Assembly: GCA_017652545.1 (NCBI GenBank)
Contig: JAGCAV010000099.1
Location: 1-14,299 of the forward strand
Source: Lachnospiraceae bacterium
GTDB taxonomy: Bacteria > Bacillota_A > Clostridia > Lachnospirales > Lachnospiraceae
Length of the DNA stretch: 14,299 bases
Reading direction: 5' to 3'
The notes beneath the pieces were generated by a model. That model worked only from the letters and a program-made list of their open reading frames with translations. It had not been told where the DNA came from and did no database searches. Positions 6,799 to 14,299 of this stretch are shown in pieces (within the stretch, counting starts at the first letter, position 1; the number at the start of each line of letters is the position of its first letter). The translations under genes and the position numbers were made by a program.

Positions 6799-9681
6799 AT
6801 GAACAGAACAGTAAAATGGAGAATGGCAGTGATAGTGCTGATCGCCATGGCTGTCATGGGAATGAGTGCATCGGCTGCTTCGATCAGCGTCAGGGTCCTT
6901 AATCTCCGTGTTGGGGACAGCTACAAGCTCAAGGTGAAGGGGGCCGGAAAAAAGAAGGTCACCTGGAAGACCAGCAGCAAAAAAACGGCGACTGTGTCCA
7001 AAAAGGGGATCGTTAAGGCAAAAGCTGCCGGAAACGCAAAGATCACCGCGAAAGTCGGCAAGAAAAAATATACCTGCAATGTGACGGTCAGGACTGCCGT
7101 CAGGGAAGCCAACGGTGGCGGTGCCGCCGGCGGAAGTACAGGCAGCGGAAACAGGACCGGTTCCGGAACAGGATCGGGATCGGGATCCGGCTCCGGTTCG
7201 GGGATCGGGACACCGGCAAGCACGGGTTCGCCGGCCTCCTCGTCGGGCTCTGCTGTTCAGAATAAGAACCAGAACCCGGATCCGATCAATTCAAGCGGTC
7301 TTTCCGGAGAGGAACTGGCCTGCTACAACACCCTGGTAGGTTTCAAGGCGACCCATCCGGAGGGGATGATCTATACCAATGCGGATTACTATGCATGGAA
7401 GGGCGGCATCTACAGGGGCGGCTACGGCTGCGCGGGATTTGCCTTCATGCTCAGCGACGCGTATTTCGGGACAAGAGCCGCTCAGATGAAACCCCTCCCT
7501 GATTACACAGACAACATCCGGGTAGGAGATGTCCTCCGGCTGGATTACAATACGCATTCGGTCATCGTGCTTCGTGCCTACAGCACCCATGTGATCGTGG
7601 CTGAAGCGAACTATAACAGGTCCGTTCACTGGGGAAGAAAGATCACCAAATCCGAGATCAGGACCACAGGGACCCATGTGCTGACCAGATATGGCGGCGA
7701 AACCCGCACGATGGGCCAGATCCGGGCCATGTGGGAAGTGCTGCCTGATCTTGACGGAGAGGGCATTTCCGGAGAGGAAGGCGGGCAGGAAAGCACGCCG
7801 GAGGCAGCCGCAGCGGAAGTACAGAGCGCTACTGCAGAGGAGACGCATCAGGCACCGGCGCCGGAACCGGAGACAAAGGAAAGCCATGAACCGGCTGTGA
7901 AGGAGCCTGCACCGGCAGCACCTGCCCCGGCAGAACCTGCTCCGCAGCCTCATCAGGAGCCGGCCCCCGCACCTGAACCGGAAAAGAGTGAACCTGCTCC
8001 GCAGCCGGAAAAAAGTGAACCTGCTCCGGAACCTGAAAAACCGGCTGCAGAACAGCCTGTGATTAATGAGCCTGCTGCTCCGGCCGCAGGGCAGGAGCCG
8101 TCCTCTGAACCGGCTGCCGCAGAGGAAAATGCTGCCGGTGGCGCGGATGAACAGAAAGAGACGCCTTCATCCGAAACTGCGCCGGCGGGAGAAGAGATGA
8201 CGGAAGAAGCCGGCGGCGGAAAGGATGGAGAAGATCCCGAGGCTGCGGAAACCGAAACAGAAACCGAAATGTACGGCGAGGACGGGCTCGGCGCCGAAGA
8301 GGAGATGGATACCCTGAAGCAGGCTGAAGAGGCTGCCCAGATGGAAGCTGAGCACCAGGCCGGAGAAGAGGACGGGGATCCTGAGGAAAAAGACAAAGAG
8401 ACAGCCGATGAGAAGGGTGACGAAGAGGATGAGGCATATCTGAATGAAACCTTTACGGCGACGCTTCAGATCACCTGGGATGACCAGGACGGAGCGCTGG
8501 ATACCAGGCCGGGCGGTGTGGAAGCGGCTCTGGTCGGAAGCGGATGCCCGATCTCACCCGGAGATTTCCTGAACGACCTGGCGATCAGCTACGCGGTGGG
8601 CGGCGTGAAAATGCTCAATGAGAGCAACGGCTGGACAGCTGTGTGCGAAGGCCTGCCCGCGTATCAGAGAAACGAAGATGACACACTGAAGAAAGAGGAT
8701 GGAAAACCTGTTCCGGAGACATACACCTGGCTGATCGAGAATGTTGTCGGCTATGATGCCATCGGATACGGACCGGCTGTCGGAGGGGTATCCGCAGACA
8801 GCCCGAACTGTGCCATTACACTGGCACTGGCAACCGGAACCGCCAATCTGACCAGTCAGACGGTGACCTTCATCTGGGAGGATGAAGACAACGCGGAGGG
8901 CTATCGCCCCGCGTCAGCCACAGTGACGCTCTCAGACGGACAGACCGTTTCCCTTTCAGCGGACAACAGCTGGACAGGTACGATCGGAAATCTTCCGCTG
9001 TATCAGGATGGGGAACGCATCAACTACAGCTGGGTCACCGACGGGATTCCCTACTATTACGTGAGAGAGGTCCTCATTGAAGGAACGCTCACGACCTTTA
9101 CCCTGACGCTGACACCGCCCTCTGAGGTTGAGAAGCACACCCTTACGATCAGATATTACGTCAAGAATGCAAAGGGTAAGAACAAAAGGGCCTTCCCCGA
9201 TTTTGTGGGTATCTATGAGACCGGTGAAGCATACAATGTCAAATCTCCTTCCATGACCGGATATACACCGACTGAAAAGCGGGTGAAGGGGACGATCACG
9301 GCTGATACCAGGGTGAATGTTTACTATAAAGCCAATGAGTATACAGTCCGGGTCCGTTATCTGTATGAGAACGGCCAGGAGGCAGCCGGCGCCTATGAAA
9401 CGACCCTGAAAGCGGACAGCAGCTATCAGGTGGCATCCCCGGAACTGGCAGGCTATTCAGCCTCCATGACGAATGTCAGCGGCAAGGTCGAAGGCAGGGA
9501 TATTGAAGTGACCGTTTACTACACAGCCATACCGGCACCGGCTCCGCAGAGCCCGGAAGGGACACAGGCTCCGCAGGAAAGCACGCAGCAGGCAGAGCCC
9601 GCTCCGGTCATTATTGATGATTACAAGACACCGCTGGGACTCGGGGCTCTGATCCTGAATGCGGGTGACTGCTTTGAATGA
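6799..9681 (+). CDS. Large secreted multidomain surface protein (BIG2, Cys-peptidase-like, Cna_B-like, MucBP-like)
   Basis: A 960-aa exported protein. The ATG at 6799 is chosen because AGGGGGAG (6784-6791) lies 7 nt upstream; TTG 6772 and ATG 6778 are alternatives. In order: signal peptide (1-26, ending SASA); BIG2-like domain (about 28-97, VGDSYKLKV...VTWKTSSKKTATVSKKGIVK); Gly/Ser linker (about 105-150); a Cys-peptidase-like domain resembling NlpC/CHAP folds (about 165-318) with Cys211 in GYGCAGFAF, His253 in THSVIVL and Asn271 as candidate catalytic residues; a long Pro/Ala/Glu-rich, very acidic stalk (about 330-548); two Cna_B-like domains (about 551-680 and 686-774); two MucBP-like repeats (about 779-843 and 846-908); a Pro-rich linker and a compact tail (about 938-960). 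There is no LPXTG motif and no terminal membrane helix. It sits directly after pilT. Domain calls are by pattern; substrate and role are unknown. Confidence 0.85.
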   Translation: MNRTVKWRMAVIVLIAMAVMGMSASAASISVRVLNLRVGDSYKLKVKGAGKKKVTWKTSSKKTATVSKKGIVKAKAAGNAKITAKVGKKKYTCNVTVRTAVREANGGGAAGGSTGSGNRTGSGTGSGSGSGSGSGIGTPASTGSPASSSGSAVQNKNQNPDPINSSGLSGEELACYNTLVGFKATHPEGMIYTNADYYAWKGGIYRGGYGCAGFAFMLSDAYFGTRAAQMKPLPDYTDNIRVGDVLRLDYNTHSVIVLRAYSTHVIVAEANYNRSVHWGRKITKSEIRTTGTHVLTRYGGETRTMGQIRAMWEVLPDLDGEGISGEEGGQESTPEAAAAEVQSATAEETHQAPAPEPETKESHEPAVKEPAPAAPAPAEPAPQPHQEPAPAPEPEKSEPAPQPEKSEPAPEPEKPAAEQPVINEPAAPAAGQEPSSEPAAAEENAAGGADEQKETPSSETAPAGEEMTEEAGGGKDGEDPEAAETETETEMYGEDGLGAEEEMDTLKQAEEAAQMEAEHQAGEEDGDPEEKDKETADEKGDEEDEAYLNETFTATLQITWDDQDGALDTRPGGVEAALVGSGCPISPGDFLNDLAISYAVGGVKMLNESNGWTAVCEGLPAYQRNEDDTLKKEDGKPVPETYTWLIENVVGYDAIGYGPAVGGVSADSPNCAITLALATGTANLTSQTVTFIWEDEDNAEGYRPASATVTLSDGQTVSLSADNSWTGTIGNLPLYQDGERINYSWVTDGIPYYYVREVLIEGTLTTFTLTLTPPSEVEKHTLTIRYYVKNAKGKNKRAFPDFVGIYETGEAYNVKSPSMTGYTPTEKRVKGTITADTRVNVYYKANEYTVRVRYLYENGQEAAGAYETTLKADSSYQVASPELAGYSASMTNVSGKVEGRDIEVTVYYTAIPAPAPQSPEGTQAPQESTQQAEPAPVIIDDYKTPLGLGALILNAGDCFE
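7159..7209 (+). repeat. Gly-Ser microrepeat linker in the surface protein
   Basis: Seventeen codons of mostly alternating Gly and Ser (residues 121-137), written with varied codons (tcg, tcc, tct-type Ser mixed). The codon variation suggests the linker is maintained at protein level rather than being a fresh slippage tract. Confidence 0.75.
7978..8031 (+). repeat. Tandem 27-bp repeat encoding PEKSEPAP(Q/E) in the acidic stalk
   Basis: Residues 394-402 and 403-411 are two near-identical nonapeptides, PEKSEPAPQ and PEKSEPAPE, with closely matching DNA. A degenerate third copy (PEKPAAEQP) follows. They lie within a broader EPAP-rich region, a likely site of length variation between strains. Confidence 0.75.
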
Positions 9682-9702
9682 TCAGTGTAAGGGGGAGAAA
9701 CG

Positions 9703-11637
9703 ATGAAGATCAGATGTTTAATCAGAACCGCATTGACAGCCGCTCTCGGCGCAGCGCTCCTGGGCTCCTTTGCATTTGCTGCGGACATCCCGGAAGTCGG
9801 GGTTGCCGCGGAAACATCGGAAGCATCCGGCGAAGAGACCGGACAGAAAAAGGATTATGAACAGCTCACGGTGGGCAGCACAACAGCGCTCACCGGCGCC
9901 TTCTTTACGGACATGTGGGGGAACGGCGCAGCGGATCTGGATGTCAGGACGCTGCTGCACGGCTATGACCTGATCCGCTGGAACGCCGCGGACGGCATTT
10001 TTGAGGCGGATCCCTCCGTGATCAGCGGTGTCGTTGCCACGGAAGATTCCTCCGGCAACCGGACCTTTACGATTTCCCTGTACTCGGATATGAAGTACAG
10101 CGACGGCACGCAGATCGGCGCGGCGGATTACGCGTTTGCCATCCTGCTGACGGCTTCTCCCGAGGTGGAACAGATCGGGGGCAGGATCGGGAAGTCCTCC
10201 TTCATCCTCGGATACGATGCCTACCTCAGCGGGGAGAAGAAAGCCTTTGAGGGTGTCAGGATCCTCGGGGAAAGAGAACTGGCTGTGACCATCCGCGCGG
10301 ATTATCTGCCATACTTTTATGAGCTGGGGCTGTTGAATTTCTCACCGGCTCCCATCTCTGTGATCGCTCCCGGATGCACAGTGAAGGACGACGGAGAAGG
10401 CGCCTATATCAGCAGCGAAGGAGCGGCGGAACCGTTCAGCGCGCAGCTGCTTCAGAAAACGATCCTGGATGGCCAGATCGGCTATCTTTCCCATCCGTCC
10501 GTCGTCAGCGGTCCGTATGTGCTGACTTCTTTTGACGGATCAGAAGCTTCCTTTGAGATCAATCCCATGTACAAGGGCGATTCAAAAGGCAACAGGCCGT
10601 CCATTGAGAAGATCAGGTATGTCCTTGCAGATAATGAGACCATGATGGATGAGCTTCAAAGCGGAAGGATCGGGCTGTTGAACAGGGTATCTGCGGCAGG
10701 ATCCGTACAGCAGGGCATCGCGCTGGTCAACGGCAAGGACGGCGGATTTGCCATGAGCTCTTATCCCAGGTCCGGAATGAGCTTTATCTCTTTCTGCGGT
10801 GAGACAGCTGCAGGGGGATCCAATCCGGTCAGGCAGGCTGTTGCGTACTGCCTGGACAGGGAGGAAGTGACAAAAGGCTACGAGGGAACGCTCGGCGTGG
10901 CCATGAACTGCTACAGCGGACTTGGACAGTGGATGTATCAGGCAGATCCGGAGGAGTACGGGCAGAGCCTGGAAGGCATCAGGACATACGGCGCAGACGA
11001 GGACATGGAAGAGAACATCAGCGCCGCGGCAAAGCTTCTGGAAGCGGACGGATGGACGCTGAACGAGGCGGGAGACGCGTTTGATGCCGCCGCTGATCCG
11101 GTCAGGTACAAAAAAACGGATGCAGGCCTTGTGAGATTATCCATGACGCTGCTGTATCCGGAAGGAAGCCGGATCGGTGAACTGCTGGGGGAGCATCTGG
11201 CTGATCATGCCGCTCAGGCAGGCATGGAGATCATTCTTCAGGGTGAAGACATGGGAAGCCTTCTTGCCCGGTATTACGGAAGGGAAGAACGGACCTGTGA
11301 CATGATGTACCTGGCAACGAACTTTGATATGGTATTTGATCCGGCAGAAGACTTCACGGAAGAGAACGGACAGATGTGCTGGAAGAATACGCATATTCCG
11401 GCGGATGAGCTGGAAAAACTGGCTGTGGACATGCGCAGGACCAGGCCGGGCGATCTGGAGTCCTACTACGGAAAATGGGTGGCTTTCCAGGAAGCTTTCA
11501 CCACCATTCTGCCGATGATTCCTGTTTATTCCAATGTCTATTTTGACTTCTACACGGATGCCCTGAAAGGGTATGAACCTTCTGAAAATATCACCTGGCC
11601 GATGGGGATCACCGGGGCGGCTCTGTCAGACGGATAA
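9703..11637 (+). CDS. Extracellular solute-binding protein, family 5 (oligopeptide-binding type), without lipobox
   Basis: A 644-aa protein preceded by GGGGGAG with good spacing and only 21 nt after the surface-protein stop, so probably cotranscribed. The N-terminus (MKIRCLIRTALTAALGAALL, then GSFAFA) is a Sec signal peptide likely cut near residue 26-27; Cys5 lies before the hydrophobic core and cannot be a lipobox. The body follows the SBP_bac_5 pattern of peptide/nickel-binding proteins: LTVGSTTALTGAFFTDMWGN at about 55-74, LHGYDLIRWN at about 85-94, SDMKYSDGTQIGAADYAFAI in the first lobe, SGPYVL before the hinge, and a conserved-looking VRQAVAYCLDREEV segment. No permease or ABC ATPase gene is nearby. 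Most Gram-positive binding proteins are lipoproteins, so this one may be released or held by another route. The ligand is unknown. Confidence 0.88.
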   Translation: MKIRCLIRTALTAALGAALLGSFAFAADIPEVGVAAETSEASGEETGQKKDYEQLTVGSTTALTGAFFTDMWGNGAADLDVRTLLHGYDLIRWNAADGIFEADPSVISGVVATEDSSGNRTFTISLYSDMKYSDGTQIGAADYAFAILLTASPEVEQIGGRIGKSSFILGYDAYLSGEKKAFEGVRILGERELAVTIRADYLPYFYELGLLNFSPAPISVIAPGCTVKDDGEGAYISSEGAAEPFSAQLLQKTILDGQIGYLSHPSVVSGPYVLTSFDGSEASFEINPMYKGDSKGNRPSIEKIRYVLADNETMMDELQSGRIGLLNRVSAAGSVQQGIALVNGKDGGFAMSSYPRSGMSFISFCGETAAGGSNPVRQAVAYCLDREEVTKGYEGTLGVAMNCYSGLGQWMYQADPEEYGQSLEGIRTYGADEDMEENISAAAKLLEADGWTLNEAGDAFDAAADPVRYKKTDAGLVRLSMTLLYPEGSRIGELLGEHLADHAAQAGMEIILQGEDMGSLLARYYGREERTCDMMYLATNFDMVFDPAEDFTEENGQMCWKNTHIPADELEKLAVDMRRTRPGDLESYYGKWVAFQEAFTTILPMIPVYSNVYFDFYTDALKGYEPSENITWPMGITGAALSDG

Positions 11638-11662
11638 AGACCTGGCCTGCGTGTAAAAAGCA

Positions 11663-11691
11663 TTCACAAAGTCAAAGGGCTATGCTATAAT
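11663..11691 (+). promoter_or_regulatory. Near-consensus sigma-A promoter for glgC-glgD
   Basis: TTCACA (11663-11668), a 17-bp spacer and a perfect TATAAT (11686-11691) with an extended TGC just before it. Predicted transcription start near 11698, about 32 nt before the glgC ATG. It is the strongest promoter match in the window and marks a new transcription unit. Confidence 0.8.
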
Positions 11692-11729
11692 CAAAAGGCG
11701 ACAGAATTGTGTGATAAGGAGTGGCAGCC

Positions 11730-13010
11730 ATGGTAAAGAAAGATATGATCGCCATGCTCCTGGCAGGCGGTCAGGGCAGCCGGCTGGGGGTGCTTACAGA
11801 AAGAGTGGCCAAGCCTGCCGTGTCTTTTGGAGGTAAGTTCAGGATCATCGACTTCCCGCTCAGCAACTGCATCAATTCCGGGATCGACACCGTAGGTGTC
11901 CTGACACAGTACCAGCCCCTGCGGCTGAACACGCACATCGGGATCGGGATTCCCTGGGACCTTGACAAGAACATCGGCGGTGTTACACTGCTTCCCCCTT
12001 ATGAAAAGGCCGGCAAAAGCGAATGGTATACCGGTACGGCGAATGCCGTTTACCAGAACCTGTCCTATATGGAAAGCTTTCATCCGGACTATGTTCTGAT
12101 CTTATCCGGTGATCATATCTATAAAATGGATTATGAGACCATGCTGGACTATCATAAGGCGAAAAAGGCCGATCTGACCATTGCTGTCATGCCGGTGCCC
12201 CAGGAGGAAGCCGGGAGATTCGGCATCATTGTGTCGGATGAGAACGGGCGCGTGAAAGAATTTCAGGAAAAGCCCGCTCAGCCGAGAAGCAACCTGGCCT
12301 CCATGGGAATCTACATATTCAGCTGGGATGTTCTGAAGGAAGCGCTGCTTACGCTGGCGGAACAGCCGGCCTGTGATTTCGGAAAACATATCATCCCATA
12401 CTGCTTTGACAAAGGCCGGACAATCGTTTCCTATGAATTTAACGGATACTGGAAAGATGTCGGTACGCTGGGCGCCTACTGGGAAGCCAATATGGAACTG
12501 ATCGACATCATACCGGATTTCAACCTGTATGAAGAATTCTGGAAGGTCTACACCAAAAATGATGTGATTCCGCCCCAGTACATTTCGGGGAATTCCTACA
12601 TAACCAGAGCGCTGATCGGTGACGGAACAGAAGTTTTCGGAAATGTGGAAAATTCCATCATCGGAGATGACGTCCGGATCGAAGAGGGTGCTGTTGTGCG
12701 GGATTCGATCGTCATGGACGGCTGCGTGATCGGAAAAGGGGTGCTTCTGGACAAGGCGATCATTGCCGAGAATGTGAAGATCGGGGACAACGCGGTGATT
12801 GGCACCGGGGAGTATATCCCCAACAGGATTAAACCGGACGTCTATACCTATGGACTGGCTGTGATCGGAGAGGATTCCGTGATCCCGGCAGGTGTCCGGA
12901 TCGGAAGAAATACGGCTGTCACCGGAAAGACAGCACCGGAAGACTATCCGGAAGGCATTCTCCGGAGCGGTGAGATACTCAACAAGGAAGAACCGTTCCC
13001 ACAGACATGA
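11730..13010 (+). CDS. glgC: Glucose-1-phosphate adenylyltransferase, catalytic subunit GlgC
   Basis: A 426-aa ADP-glucose pyrophosphorylase, full length for the family. It makes ADP-glucose from ATP and glucose-1-phosphate, the committed step of bacterial glycogen synthesis in the cytoplasm. The ATG at 11730 has AAGGAG (11716-11721) at 8 nt; a GTG at 11721 overlaps that ribosome site and is rejected. The nucleotidyltransferase domain shows LAGGQGSRL (11-19), [20 protein letters not shown] (27-46) with the conserved Lys28, [13 protein letters not shown] (98-110), and [10 protein letters not shown] (126-135) with the catalytic Asp128. Further on are FQEKP (178-182), SMGIYIF (191-197) and YWKDVGT (240-246). 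A C-terminal left-handed beta-helix of hexapeptide repeats spans about 290-400 (IGDDVRI, IGKGVLL, IGDNAVI). glgD follows 59 nt later. Confidence 0.97.
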   Translation: MVKKDMIAMLLAGGQGSRLGVLTERVAKPAVSFGGKFRIIDFPLSNCINSGIDTVGVLTQYQPLRLNTHIGIGIPWDLDKNIGGVTLLPPYEKAGKSEWYTGTANAVYQNLSYMESFHPDYVLILSGDHIYKMDYETMLDYHKAKKADLTIAVMPVPQEEAGRFGIIVSDENGRVKEFQEKPAQPRSNLASMGIYIFSWDVLKEALLTLAEQPACDFGKHIIPYCFDKGRTIVSYEFNGYWKDVGTLGAYWEANMELIDIIPDFNLYEEFWKVYTKNDVIPPQYISGNSYITRALIGDGTEVFGNVENSIIGDDVRIEEGAVVRDSIVMDGCVIGKGVLLDKAIIAENVKIGDNAVIGTGEYIPNRIKPDVYTYGLAVIGEDSVIPAGVRIGRNTAVTGKTAPEDYPEGILRSGEILNKEEPFPQT

Positions 13011-13069
13011 AGCAGGGAAAGGAAACACCCTTCTTGGCGGTATAAGCGGCAGGGTGCAGGTGTGATCGA

Positions 13070-14188
13070 ATGAGAGCAGTCGGTATCATCTTGGCGGGCG
13101 GCAACAGCTACCGTATGCGGGAGCTTTCTGACAAACGGGCGATCGCGGCCATGCCTATAGCAGGCAGCTACAGAAGCATTGATTTTTCATTGAGCAGCAT
13201 GTCCAACTCCAGGATTCAGAAGGTTGCAGTGCTGACCCAGTATAATTCGCGTTCCCTGAACGAGCATCTGAGCTCATCGAAATGGTGGGATTTCGGACGC
13301 AAGCAGGGAGGGCTTTTTGTGTTTCCGCCGATGCAGACACCGGACAACTCTTTCTGGTACCGGGGTACGGCAGACGCCCTTCATCAGAACCTTGACTGGC
13401 TGAAACGCTGCCATGAGCCCTATGTCGTGATTGCCGCCGGCGACGGCGTCTATAAACTGGATTTCAACAGGGTGCTGGAATACCACATCGCGAAGAAGGC
13501 AGACATCACAGTTGTGTGCAGGAATCTTCCGGAGGGTGATGACGCCACCAGGTTTGGCATCATCCGCATGGATGAAGACGGAAGGATCGTGATGTTTGAA
13601 GAAAAGCCGATGGCTGCCAGCTCAGACATTATCTCCTGCGGCATCTATGTGATCAGAAGGAGACAGCTGATCGAACTGATCGAGCGGGCAGGCTCCGAAG
13701 GCAGGTTCGACTTTGTCAAGGATATCCTGATCCGTTACAAGGATGTCAGGCAGATCTACGGATATAAAATGGATTCATACTGGAGCAATATCGCCAGTGT
13801 GGAATCCTACTATAAGACCAATATGGACTTTCTCAAGCCTGAAGTCCGGTCATGGTTTTTCAGGGAATATCCGGATGTGTACTCCAAAGCTGACGATCTT
13901 CCCCCCGCCAAGTATAATCCGGGCTGCGATGTCAGAAATTCGCTTGTCTCTTCCGGATGTATCATAAACGGCAAGGTTGAAAACTCTCTCCTTTTCAAGG
14001 ATGTGTTTGTCGGAGAGAACTGTGTGATCAGAAATTCGATCATACTCGCCGGAGTCTATATAGGCGATAACGTGCATATGGAAAACTGTATTGTGGAGAG
14101 CCACAACACGATCAGACCGGGGATGAACTATGATGGTAAAGACGGAATCCGGATCGTGATCGAATCAAATGAGAGGTATGTGTTATAG
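13070..14188 (+). CDS. glgD: Glucose-1-phosphate adenylyltransferase subunit GlgD (probably regulatory)
   Basis: A 372-aa GlgD paralogue of GlgC. It keeps the fold: LAGG (8-11), YRSIDFSLSSMSNSR (34-48), FWYRGTADALHQN (95-107), RFGII (161-165), FEEKP (176-180), SYWSNIASVESYY (236-248), and a hexapeptide-repeat beta-helix near 285-345. Active-site positions have changed relative to GlgC: the AKPA lysine (Lys28) aligns with Ile25, the GQGSRL loop reads GNSYRM, and SGDHIYK reads AGDGVYK, although the Asp remains. In Geobacillus, GlgD has little activity alone but raises that of GlgC in a mixed tetramer, and the same is inferred here. The ribosome site is weak (an AGG-type match about 9 nt before the ATG). 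A small hairpin (CACCCT 13026-13031 with AGGGTG 13051-13056) sits just upstream, possibly tuning the GlgC:GlgD ratio. Confidence 0.95.
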   Translation: MRAVGIILAGGNSYRMRELSDKRAIAAMPIAGSYRSIDFSLSSMSNSRIQKVAVLTQYNSRSLNEHLSSSKWWDFGRKQGGLFVFPPMQTPDNSFWYRGTADALHQNLDWLKRCHEPYVVIAAGDGVYKLDFNRVLEYHIAKKADITVVCRNLPEGDDATRFGIIRMDEDGRIVMFEEKPMAASSDIISCGIYVIRRRQLIELIERAGSEGRFDFVKDILIRYKDVRQIYGYKMDSYWSNIASVESYYKTNMDFLKPEVRSWFFREYPDVYSKADDLPPAKYNPGCDVRNSLVSSGCIINGKVENSLLFKDVFVGENCVIRNSIILAGVYIGDNVHMENCIVESHNTIRPGMNYDGKDGIRIVIESNERYVL

Positions 14189-14213
14189 CTGACATATATT
14201 ATCATACATCAGA

Positions 14214-14274
14214 CCTGTGATCCTTTCGGCTTCTCTGCGGTCCCCCAACCGACAGGAGCCAAAAGGATTACAGG
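14214..14274. other. Long near-perfect hairpin downstream of glgD
   Basis: The arm 14214-14231 (CCTGTGATCCTTTCGGCT) pairs with 14257-14274 (AGCCAAAAGGATTACAGG) over 18 positions, with one C/A mismatch and one G-U. Inside, CTG-CGGT (14235-14241) pairs with ACCG-A-CAG (14248-14255), closing a CCCCCA loop. No T-run follows on either strand, so this is not a standard intrinsic terminator. It could be a structured leader or riboswitch-like element for a gene beyond the right edge, a small RNA, or a mobile palindromic element. I could not match it to a known RNA class. Confidence 0.6.
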
Positions 14275-14299
14275 GCTGCCTCTGACACCTCAGAAGATA

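Noticed and set aside
6921..8437. Several minus-strand open frames rich in Ser, Pro, Arg or Cys opposite the surface-protein linkers
   Set aside because: They are mirror readings of the Gly/Ser linker and the Pro/Ala/Glu stalk; low complexity alone explains their openness.
9610..9681. LPXTG-type sortase signal at the end of the surface protein
   Set aside because: No LPXTG-like pentapeptide, no hydrophobic helix and no basic end; the protein stops after a short soluble tail.
12102..13028. Long open frame of 308 codons on the minus strand opposite glgC
   Set aside because: It is fully antisense to a well-motifed glgC, has no family-like sequence, and arises from codon bias of the real gene.
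13026..13056. CACCCT/AGGGTG inverted repeat between glgC and glgD as a terminator
   Set aside because: The stem is only 6 bp with a 19-nt loop and no T-run; glgC and glgD are expected to be cotranscribed. It is kept only as a possible translational element.

Overview
The window looks like a chromosomal segment of a moderately GC-rich Clostridia member (Bacillota), most plausibly Lachnospiraceae. The support is the split glgC/glgD pair, a DnaD-domain replication gene next to murC, Gram-positive surface-protein architecture (BIG2, Cna_B-like and MucBP-like domains), strong GGAGG-type ribosome binding sites and extended -10 promoters. The taxon is inferred from gene content and protein style; no rRNA or other marker is present.

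Layout. The left part is on the minus strand: the 5' end of a DnaD-domain replication initiation gene (running off the left edge) and complete murC upstream of it. The 152-bp gap between them holds a symmetric cluster of DnaA-box-like 9-mers. A divergent intergenic region (1678-1904) has back-to-back sigma-A-type promoters, one for murC and one for everything to the right. The rightward block starts with a membrane-anchored transglutaminase-like protein. It continues with a compact type IV pilus/type II secretion-like cluster: a PilC/GspF platform protein, four small single-membrane-segment proteins resembling minor or pseudo-pilins, and a PilT-type ATPase. Two secreted proteins follow: a 960-aa multidomain surface protein and a family-5 solute-binding protein without a lipobox. 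A second transcription unit with a near-consensus promoter carries glgC and glgD (ADP-glucose synthesis for glycogen). After glgD lies a long, nearly perfect hairpin at the right edge.

How the genes may work together. MurC and the DnaD-like protein belong to cell-wall and replication housekeeping. The transglutaminase-to-PilT genes are tightly packed, with overlaps or short gaps, and probably encode one envelope machine. It is unusual because the only ATPase is PilT-like (normally retraction), no assembly ATPase or prepilin peptidase is present here, and none of the four pilin-like proteins has a canonical prepilin signal. The large surface protein is adjacent. It lacks LPXTG and a C-terminal membrane anchor, and ends instead in a short compact tail, which makes it a possible client of this machine. 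That link is inference from position. GlgC is catalytically intact, whereas GlgD has lost active-site residues and is probably a regulatory partner.

No rRNA, tRNA, insertion sequence, CRISPR array or gene-free stretch above 300 bases was seen.
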